Shown piece by piece: positions 7,248 to 13,100 of a DNA stretch of 18,390 nucleotides. The notes beneath the pieces were generated by a model, which saw only the letters and a list, made by a program, of their open reading frames with translations, did not search any database and was not told the DNA's origin. Each line of letters opens with the position of its first letter. Position 1 is the first letter of the stretch. The stretch comes from an uncultured Oxalobacteraceae bacterium (GTDB taxonomy: Bacteria > Pseudomonadota > Gammaproteobacteria > Burkholderiales > Burkholderiaceae): NCBI GenBank assembly GCA_946479255.1, contig CAMLFK010000079.1, forward strand, positions 1 to 18,390, read 5' to 3'. The position numbers and the translations under genes are program-made.

Positions 7248-8432
7248 CTAAATTCGCACCCTGTCCGACGTGCTCACCGCACGCGTCCGCCTGGTCATCG
7301 CGTTGCCAAAATCAATGATCTGCTGCACTCCGCGTGTCAACGTGGCAAGGTCGTCCGAGATATAGCCGATCCGGATATAGCCCGGCATGCCCAGCGCATC
7401 GCCCGGCATGATGGCCACGCCGCACTCGGCCAGCAGGTTTTCTGCAAACTCCACCGTGTCGCAGCCGAGCGCCGTCACGTCACCCCACAGATAGGGGCCG
7501 GATGCCGGGCACGCCATATGCAGCCACGGCACCGGCGCCACCTGTTCCAGCACCAGGTCGCGCCGCAGGCGGTAATCTTCCAGCATGGCCAGCGGCTCGC
7601 CCGACTCGAACGCCGCCTCGGTCGCCACCTGGGTCAGGGCCGAGGTCGCCGCCGTGATCGGCCCCTGCAAGGTTTCCATGGCTTGCACCACATGCGCCGG
7701 CGCCACCGCGAAGCCGCAGCGCCAGCCCATCATGGCATAGCTTTGCGAGGCCGAGAACAAGGTCACCACGCCTAGCTCGCGCCAGTCGGCGCAGCTTGCC
7801 AGGCTGACATGCTCGCCCTCAAAAATCAGTTTCTCGTAGCTTTCGTCGACGATCGCGTGACAGCGCCGGTGCCGCATCCACTCGGCCAGGAGGCGCACCT
7901 CGGCGCGCGTCATCACCTGCCCGGTCGGGTTGTGCGGATTGTTGATGATGATGAGTTTCGCGCCCGGCAGACTGTCCAGGAAGTCCTGATCCAGCTGCGC
8001 GGGCAGGTCGACCAGATGCACCTTGAGCTTGAGCAGCTCGGCCGTGGCCACATAGGCCGGCCAGTGCGGACGGAACACGATCACGCTGTCGCCCGGATCG
8101 GTCAGCACATACAGCGCCTGGTACAAGGCCTGCTTGGCGCCGTTGGTGATGATGATTTCCTCGGCGAGAGCATCGATCCGGTTTTCGCCGTCGACCTTGG
8201 CCGCCATGCGGGTGCGCAATTCCACCGCGCCGCCCACCGCCGTGTACGGCAAGGCCGGCTCGGCCAAGGCCAGGGCAACCCGTTCGCGCACCGACGGCGG
8301 CGCCGGAAAATGTGAAATGGCGATCGAAAAATCGATCAATTGTTCGCCGCGCGCCTTCATCGCTTCCACCCGGCCGTGCATGGCGGTGGTGGCCAGTGGG
8401 CGCGCCGCGCCGATACGCTCTGAAATCAACAT
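7248..8432 (-). CDS. Class I/II aminotransferase-fold protein lacking the PLP lysine
   Basis: 394 aa, full length for fold-type I aminotransferases. Conserved landmarks are NGAKQALY (97-104, phosphate-cup region), NNPHNPTG (164-171, Asn contacting PLP O3'), VDESY (195-199, Asp196 pairing with the pyridine nitrogen), SxSxSYAMMGWR (227-238, Arg238 binding phosphate) and YIRIGY (352-357, Arg354 binding the substrate carboxylate). The Schiff-base lysine expected at residue 230 is Gln (CAA, plus-strand 7743-7745), one base away from a Lys codon. As read, normal transamination should be lost; the rest of the site is intact. It may be a lysine-less relative with another function, a recent knock-out or a base error. 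The ATG is preceded by AAAGGA on the minus strand, inside a perfect inverted repeat. Substrate unknown. Confidence 0.9.
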   Translation of the reverse strand: MLISERIGAARPLATTAMHGRVEAMKARGEQLIDFSIAISHFPAPPSVRERVALALAEPALPYTAVGGAVELRTRMAAKVDGENRIDALAEEIIITNGAKQALYQALYVLTDPGDSVIVFRPHWPAYVATAELLKLKVHLVDLPAQLDQDFLDSLPGAKLIIINNPHNPTGQVMTRAEVRLLAEWMRHRRCHAIVDESYEKLIFEGEHVSLASCADWRELGVVTLFSASQSYAMMGWRCGFAVAPAHVVQAMETLQGPITAATSALTQVATEAAFESGEPLAMLEDYRLRRDLVLEQVAPVPWLHMACPASGPYLWGDVTALGCDTVEFAENLLAECGVAIMPGDALGMPGYIRIGYISDDLATLTRGVQQIIDFGNAMTRRTRAVSTSDRVRI

Positions 8433-8433
8433 G

Positions 8434-8464
8434 ATCCGATATCCTTTTAGAAATTTTATCGGAT
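8434..8464 (-). promoter_or_regulatory. Inverted repeat over the aminotransferase leader (operator or RNA hairpin)
   Basis: Perfect 8-bp arms ATCCGATA and TATCGGAT are separated by 15 AT-rich bases, ending 1 base before the start codon. The Shine-Dalgarno AAAGGA lies in the spacer. It could be an operator for an unidentified regulator, or a leader hairpin affecting ribosome access. Confidence 0.5.
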
Positions 8465-8542
8465 TCTATATGGGAAGCTTGCACGACAGCGCGCCGTATG
8501 TAGTAACTGGCAACTACCCGCGCGCACCCGAAGCCGCAAATA

Positions 8543-8810
8543 ATGAACCCTCCCTCCTCCACACGAAAGAGCACCGTGGCTGCGAAAAAGATCCTGATGC
8601 TGGTTGGCGATTTTGGCGAAGACTACGAGATCATGGTTCCCTACCAGACCCTGCTGGCGGTCGGCCACCAGGTCCACGCCGGCTACGACGCCCTGGTGGT
8701 GCCGGGCGGGCGCCGGAATATCTGCGCCTCAATCGCAAGTTGCTGGAAATGGTCCAGCACGTCGCCAGCTCCGTGCCGCTGGACCTTCTTTATTTGCACG
8801 GCCCTCCTAC
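8543..8810 (+). pseudogene. DJ-1/PfpI family protein, degraded remnant
   Basis: The start is clear: KKILMLVGDFGEDYEIMVP, the typical first strand and helix of DJ-1/PfpI proteins, from an ATG at 8543 or a GTG at 8576. After GHQVHA about 50 codons are missing and the text resumes at GYDALVVPGGR. It then loses frame in the GC-rich run near 8705-8715 (APEYLRLNRKLLEMVQHVA is in another frame), shifts back, and shows the nucleophile motif ICHGP only if one C is restored near 8797. The family's C-terminal third is absent. Several independent lesions make this a pseudogene rather than a single sequencing error. The intact family includes glyoxalase/deglycase-like and chaperone-like proteins of ~190 aa. 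Confidence 0.75.
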
Positions 8811-9118
8811 TTTCGGGAGATGCTGGTCCACCGCACGGAAGCGCCGAAGCCGGGCCTGCCTTCGACGTTGTTGATTGCCTCCTGAAGCGAGGGGAATCCA
8901 CCACCACCAGCATTGAAACGGTTTCGCTCCGTCGTCGAGCCGAACCATACATAGTAGGTGTCGACTTCGATATCGTTCTCCAGCTCAGGAAGGTCTTCGT
9001 AGTCGCCACTGCCGAAGCGAACGAGGCTATACACGATACAGATGTCGCATTCGACAGCGTCGTCGTAAAGAAAGGTTCCAGTTGCGACTACATTTTCGTG
9101 ATCTGGGATCGCGGCCAT
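8807..9118 (-). CDS. Small acidic protein of unknown function
   Basis: 103 aa from the ATG at 9116-9118, which begins 2 bases after the pncB stop codon. An in-frame upstream ATG at 9181 would overlap pncB by about 60 bases and is less likely. The protein is acidic, rich in Asp, Glu, Tyr and Val, has no signal peptide or membrane segment, and contains ATGTFLYDD, CDICIVYSLV, DTYYVWFGSTTER and FNAGGGGFPSLQEAI. I recognise no family. Codon use is less GC-rich than around it. There is no convincing ribosome binding site beyond GAG, so coupling to pncB translation is likely. Its stop lies at the end of the degraded PfpI remnant, so its own C-terminus may have been altered by the same rearrangement. 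Confidence 0.6.
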   Translation of the reverse strand: MAAIPDHENVVATGTFLYDDAVECDICIVYSLVRFGSGDYEDLPELENDIEVDTYYVWFGSTTERNRFNAGGGGFPSLQEAINNVEGRPGFGASVRWTSISRK

Positions 9119-9120
9119 AC

Positions 9121-10087
9121 TCAAACTCTGGTCTGGCAAAACACTTGGCTCAGATAAGCCAAGAAAGTCTGGTCGGTGCACATGGTCTTGCCCGGCGAGT
9201 CAGACAGCTTGGCCACCGGCTGCCCATTACACTGCATCATCTTCATGACGATGTTCAAGGGCTGAAGGCCCATATCGTTGGACAAGCTGGTGCCGATGCC
9301 GAAGCCGGTCATGGTGCGGCCGGCAAAATGCCGGTGCAGCGCGATCGCCTTGGGCAAATCGAGCCCGTCGGAAAACACCAGCCGCTTGGTGTGGGCGTCG
9401 ATGCGCAGGCGCGCATAGTGGGCCAGCGCTTTTTCTCCCCACGCCACCGGGTCGCCCGAATCGTGGCGCAGGCCGTCGAACAGCTTGGCGAAATACAGGT
9501 CGAAATCGGCCAGGAAGGCATCCATGCCGACCACGTCGGTCAGCGCCGTACCAACGCCGGCGCACGCCGAAGTCGAAAAATTCGAAGGGGTGGCGCAGGT
9601 CCGGCGGCGTCTGCCAGGCGCGCAGCAGCTTGACCTTGTCCGCCAGGCGCCGCCGTCCTTCGGCCAGCGCCCCCGCCTGCTCGAAACGGCGGAAGTACAG
9701 TTCGTTGACGATGTACAGCACGAAGATCTCGAAACCCATCACGTGTACCACCGGTCCGGCCGCGCGGATCAGTAAATCAGCGCCATCGGCCTCGACCGTG
9801 ATGAAGTGGCGCTGGAAACGGAACAGGGTCAGGAAATCGGCGAAGTCGCTTTTTATATAGCGCAGCCCGCGCAGATAAGCAATCTCGCCGGGCGCAAAGC
9901 TGAGGCTGCACAGGTGGTCGAGTTCGGCGCTGAGCTCATCTTTCAAGTCGGCCAGCGGATAGGCCGGCATATTGCGGCACAGGAAGGAGTACTCGGCCTC
10001 CGCCGACGGATGCCGGTGCAGCAAGGCCTGCCACATGGTGAATTTGTAGAGGTCGGTTTCCAGCAGGCTGCGGACAATGTGGGTCAT
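9121..10087 (-). pseudogene. pncB: Nicotinate phosphoribosyltransferase with internal deletion and frameshift
   Basis: The N-terminal half reads cleanly from ATG 10087 (LLETDLYKFTMWQALL, about 177 codons) to [11 protein letters not shown]. The C-terminal half resumes in another frame at [17 protein letters not shown] near 9553 and runs to the TGA at 9121-9123 ([24 protein letters not shown]). About 320 codons remain of the usual ~395-400. The missing block is the part between RRR(F/Y)S and the ALTD motif, which in known PncB enzymes holds the histidine phosphorylated during the ATP-coupled reaction. The intact enzyme makes nicotinate mononucleotide from nicotinate and PRPP (Preiss-Handler NAD salvage). 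It lies 15 bases behind a nicotinamidase-like gene, as expected for a salvage operon. As read it is inactive; a misassembly cannot be excluded. Confidence 0.85.
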
Positions 10088-10102
10088 TGCTTCAATCTTT
10101 CT

Positions 10103-10969
10103 CTATGGACGGGCATTGGCCAATAATTCCGGCAAGACCTCGGCCGCCGTGGCCGTCTGCATGCCGCGCGCCACCATATCGTCCAGAAAACGCTGATGCT
10201 GCTCCTCGAAGCCGGCCACCGCGCTCATGCAATCGGTCACCAGCACCAGCCGGGACACCGCTTCCGGCGGCAAGTTGGCCACCAGGTGCTCGGTGGTGGC
10301 CTTGACACAATGGCTGCCCGCCTCGCCGGCGATGAACACCTTGTCGCTGGCCGCCAGCAGCCTGATCAGTTCGGCATTCAGGTGGGTCGACGGATCGTCC
10401 CGGTCCGGCACCTCGGCCTGGATGGCCGAGTAATGCTCGGTCCACGGATTCTGGCCCTTGGTGACGGTATTGACCCGTCCTTGCCCGCGCCGTTCCCAGC
10501 TGTCGAAGGCGGCTTGCACGGCCGCATGGGTGCGCTGGCCCCAGGTGCCCATTTCGCAATGCACCGGCCACACCATGTGGCGGTAGCGCCCGGCCGCTTC
10601 CAGCGCGTCCAAGTAATCCAGCACCCGCGGCAAGGCGTCCGGCGCGCGGGGCCGGACGCGCCCGGCCCGCACATCGGCCGCGGCAACCTCGGTGAACGGC
10701 GCCAGTTCGCGCTCTTCCTCGTCGACCCAGAAGGGCGGGTGGGCAATGTCGACCCGGTGGTGGCTGTCGAGGGTGGTGCTGATGCCGGTGAGCCCGGCCG
10801 CGCCACGCAGCACCAGGTCGGACAGGGTCAGCATGTCGGCATGGGCGCCCGGCACCGGCAAGGCGGGCGCGGTGCCCTGCCGCACGCCGGCGCGCGCCAG
10901 GTAGTCCGGCGGCACGTCGCAGAAATCGTTTTGCGGATCGATGACGAGTAAGTGCAGATCGTGTTTCAT
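10103..10969 (-). CDS. Nicotinamidase-like cysteine hydrolase (isochorismatase superfamily)
   Basis: 288 aa from the ATG at 10967-10969, chosen because MKHDLHLLVIDPQNDF starts the fold and a GAAAGGA site lies 5 bases upstream; a longer frame upstream lacks support. Catalytic triad candidates are Asp11 (VIDPQNDF), Lys171 (VTKGQNP) and Cys221 (GSHCVKAT). Metal-site candidates are Asp69 and His71 (LDSHH) and His137 (WPVHC), the arrangement of nicotinamidases. It is longer than the usual ~210 aa, with extra sequence between DSHH and WPVHC. Next to pncB, the expected role is nicotinamide deamidation to nicotinate in cytoplasmic NAD salvage. Because of its length and divergence, a related amidase function is possible. 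Confidence 0.82.
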   Translation of the reverse strand: MKHDLHLLVIDPQNDFCDVPPDYLARAGVRQGTAPALPVPGAHADMLTLSDLVLRGAAGLTGISTTLDSHHRVDIAHPPFWVDEEERELAPFTEVAAADVRAGRVRPRAPDALPRVLDYLDALEAAGRYRHMVWPVHCEMGTWGQRTHAAVQAAFDSWERRGQGRVNTVTKGQNPWTEHYSAIQAEVPDRDDPSTHLNAELIRLLAASDKVFIAGEAGSHCVKATTEHLVANLPPEAVSRLVLVTDCMSAVAGFEEQHQRFLDDMVARGMQTATAAEVLPELLANARP

Positions 10970-11179
10970 TCTGTCCTTTCGAAAGATTTCCCCAAATAAA
11001 AACATATAAATCTTCTAACATTATCGATTGTATGGCATCTTGCCGCCCTCGCGTTTGTTCGCGCAATCAAATTGAGCAATCCCGAAAACGTATAGCAAGG
11101 TCGAAATTCGGCATATTTGCCCGTGAAATAGTACTCTACAGAAATTGGTAGCGTAGAACATTGTGGCAAAACGTGTTAT

Positions 11180-11198
11180 TTGCGGCATATGTCCGCAA
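11180..11198. promoter_or_regulatory. Inverted repeat upstream of the symporter, operator candidate
   Basis: TTGCGG, 7-base spacer CATATGT, CCGCAA: a 6-bp-arm inverted repeat with a palindromic centre, about 130 bases before the symporter start. Size and symmetry suit a dimeric regulator; no regulator can be named. Confidence 0.4.
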
Positions 11199-11220
11199 TC
11201 AACTTCTAACAATTCAATTC

Positions 11221-11238
11221 GTGCATTACACTATGCAC
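11221..11238. promoter_or_regulatory. Second inverted repeat upstream of the symporter
   Basis: GTGCAT, spacer TACACT, ATGCAC, about 90 bases before the symporter start. The spacer TACACT resembles a -10 box, so a regulator bound here could block the promoter. This is a position-based inference. Confidence 0.35.
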
Positions 11239-11329
11239 CGCCTAATGGAGATGCCACGAAGAACTAACCATGGCGCGGCGCGGGCTGCAGGCGCTCCCAA
11301 TAAACTAGATCATCATCAGCAAATGACTT

Positions 11330-13003
11330 ATGAATAAATTATCAACACTAGACCTAGTGGTCTTTCTCACCTATTTCATCATCGTTGCCAGCTACGGTAT
11401 CTGGGTCTACAAGCGCAAGCAAAAAAGCTCCGGTTCCGCCTCGCATGACTACTTCCTCGCCGAAGGGTCGCTGACCTGGTGGGCGATTGGCGCATCCCTG
11501 ATCGCCTCCAACATTTCGGCCGAGCAGTTCATCGGCATGAGCGGTTCCGGCTTCAAGATCGGTATGGCAATTGCCACCTACGAGCTGATGGCCGCCGCCA
11601 CCCTGGTCATCGTGGCCGTGTTCTTCATGCCCGTGTACCTCAAAAACCATATCTACACGATGCCCCAGTTCCTGGAGCAGCGCTACAACCGCCAGGTCGC
11701 GACCATCATGGCCGTATTCTGGCTGCTGCTGTATGTCGTGGTGAACCTGACCTCGATCCTGTACCTGGGCGCGCTGGCGATCAACAGCATTTCCGGCCTG
11801 CCGGTCTACGGCTGTATGGTCGTGCTGGCGGTGTTTGCCGTCATCATCACCCTCGGCGGCATGAAGGTCATCGGCTACACCGACGTGATCCAGGTGTTCT
11901 GCCTGGTGCTCGGCGGCCTGGTCACCACCTGGCTGGCGGTTGAACTGGTATCGACCAGCAATGGCGGCAGCTCGATCAGCCACGGCCTGTCCGTGCTGTC
12001 GGCAAAAGCCGGCGGCCACTTCGACATGGTCCTGTCCCGCGACAACGACAACTATATGGATCTGCCCGGCCTGTCCGTGCTGATCGGCGGTATGTGGATC
12101 GTCAACCTGAACTACTGGGGCTGCAACCAGTACATCACCCAGCGCGCACTGGGCGCCGACCTGCCGACCGCTCGCAAGGGCCTGCTGTTTGCCGCTTTCC
12201 TCAAGCTGCTGATGCCTGTCATCGTCGTACTGCCTGGTATCGCCGCATGGGTCCTGTACCAGCAAGGTACCTTGGGCGAAGGCATGCTGCACAACGGCGA
12301 ACTGAACCCTGACCGCGCCTACCCTGTTCTGCTGAACCTGCTGCCATCCGGCCTCAAAGGCGTGGCCTTCGCCGCCCTGGCTGCCGCCGTGGTCGCTTCG
12401 CTGGCTGGTAAAGCCAACAGTATCGCCACCATCTTCACGCTCGACCTGTACAAGAAACGCTTCAACGTCAACGCCGACGAGAAGAAGATGGTATCGATCG
12501 GCCGCGTCACCGTGGTGGTCTCGATGCTGCTCGCCGTGCTGATCGCCCCGTTCATGGGCATCGACAAAAAAGGCGGCTTCCAGTACATCCAGGAATACAC
12601 CGGCTTCGTTTCGCCAGGCATTTTCGCCATGTTCATCATGGGCTTCTTCTGGAAGCGCACCACCGCCAACGCGGCCATGTTTGCAACCATCGGCGGCTTC
12701 GTGGCTTCGCTGGTACTCAAGTTCCTGCCTGCAATGATGGACCTCTCCTTCCTGGCGCCAATCGGCTTCGCCAAGGATGCCGGCGCCGGCGTGTTCGAAA
12801 TTCCGTTCCTGGACCGCATGTTCATGGTGTTCTGCTTCGTCATCATCGGCATGGTCCTGATCAGCCTGATCAAGCCGGACGCCGAGAAGGACCGCAAAGT
12901 CATGATCGTCGACAAGAGCATGTTCAAGGTCGACACCGGCTTTGCCATCGGCACCGCGATCATCCTGGCCGCGCTGGTCTATGTCTACACGATCTGGTGG
13001 TAA
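11330..13003 (+). CDS. Sodium/sugar symporter (SSS family, SGLT type)
   Basis: 557 aa with about 14 hydrophobic segments, the usual size for bacterial SGLT-type transporters such as Vibrio vSGLT. Characteristic stretches are SNISAEQFIGMSGSGF in TM1-2, YTMPQFLEQRYN, LNYWGCNQYITQRAL in the sugar-binding helix, SLAGKANSIATIFTLD near the sodium site, and QYIQEYTGFVSPGIFAMFIMGFFWKR. These are typical of the SSS sugar branch rather than the proline or acetate branches. It imports a sugar with Na+ across the inner membrane; the sugar is not determined. The ATG lacks a good Shine-Dalgarno site, but the protein begins normally there. It stands alone as a transcription unit with a strong terminator after it. 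A mutarotase and GntR regulator 3 kb away hint at rhamnose or a related sugar, but only weakly. Confidence 0.95.
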   Translation: MNKLSTLDLVVFLTYFIIVASYGIWVYKRKQKSSGSASHDYFLAEGSLTWWAIGASLIASNISAEQFIGMSGSGFKIGMAIATYELMAAATLVIVAVFFMPVYLKNHIYTMPQFLEQRYNRQVATIMAVFWLLLYVVVNLTSILYLGALAINSISGLPVYGCMVVLAVFAVIITLGGMKVIGYTDVIQVFCLVLGGLVTTWLAVELVSTSNGGSSISHGLSVLSAKAGGHFDMVLSRDNDNYMDLPGLSVLIGGMWIVNLNYWGCNQYITQRALGADLPTARKGLLFAAFLKLLMPVIVVLPGIAAWVLYQQGTLGEGMLHNGELNPDRAYPVLLNLLPSGLKGVAFAALAAAVVASLAGKANSIATIFTLDLYKKRFNVNADEKKMVSIGRVTVVVSMLLAVLIAPFMGIDKKGGFQYIQEYTGFVSPGIFAMFIMGFFWKRTTANAAMFATIGGFVASLVLKFLPAMMDLSFLAPIGFAKDAGAGVFEIPFLDRMFMVFCFVIIGMVLISLIKPDAEKDRKVMIVDKSMFKVDTGFAIGTAIILAALVYVYTIWW

Positions 13004-13032
13004 GCACTCGCTAGAAGTGCTGCATTAATAAG

Positions 13033-13059
13033 AAAAGCCGGGTTTCCCCGGCTTTTTTT
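13033..13059. terminator. Strong bidirectional terminator, symporter / helicase
   Basis: AAAGCCGGG and CCCGGCTTT form a 9-bp stem with a 4-base loop, followed by T residues on the plus strand; the minus strand also ends GGCTTTTCTT. It can stop both the symporter transcript and the convergent helicase transcript. Confidence 0.9.
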
Positions 13060-13100
13060 CGTTTGCGCGCATGAGCGCGCTGTGGTTCAGGCCTGCCGCA

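Larger units (their letters stand above)
10970..11329. other. AT-rich divergent intergenic region, nicotinamidase-like gene / symporter
   Basis: This 360-base stretch holds no convincing gene. It must contain the promoters for both flanking genes but no clear consensus -35/-10 pair is visible on either strand. It has a perfect 10-bp palindrome CTTTCGAAAG (10976-10985) overlapping the ribosome binding site of the nicotinamidase-like gene, a 7-bp inverted repeat AAGATTT/AAATCTT (10983-10989 and 11008-11014), and two further inverted repeats nearer the symporter. Confidence 0.6.

Noticed and set aside
9119..9181. Extension of the 103-aa unknown protein to an ATG at 9181.
   Set aside because: It would overlap the conserved 3' coding end of pncB by about 60 bases and adds no recognisable sequence.
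10092..11066. Alternative minus-strand frame covering the nicotinamidase-like gene.
   Set aside because: It is out of frame with the catalytic motifs and consists of Ala/Gly/Arg-rich low-complexity sequence.
11245..11337. Possible 30-codon upstream ORF whose stop overlaps the symporter start codon.
   Set aside because: The overlap is suggestive of coupling, but there is no ribosome binding site before its ATG and the peptide has no character; chance is the simpler reading without conservation data.
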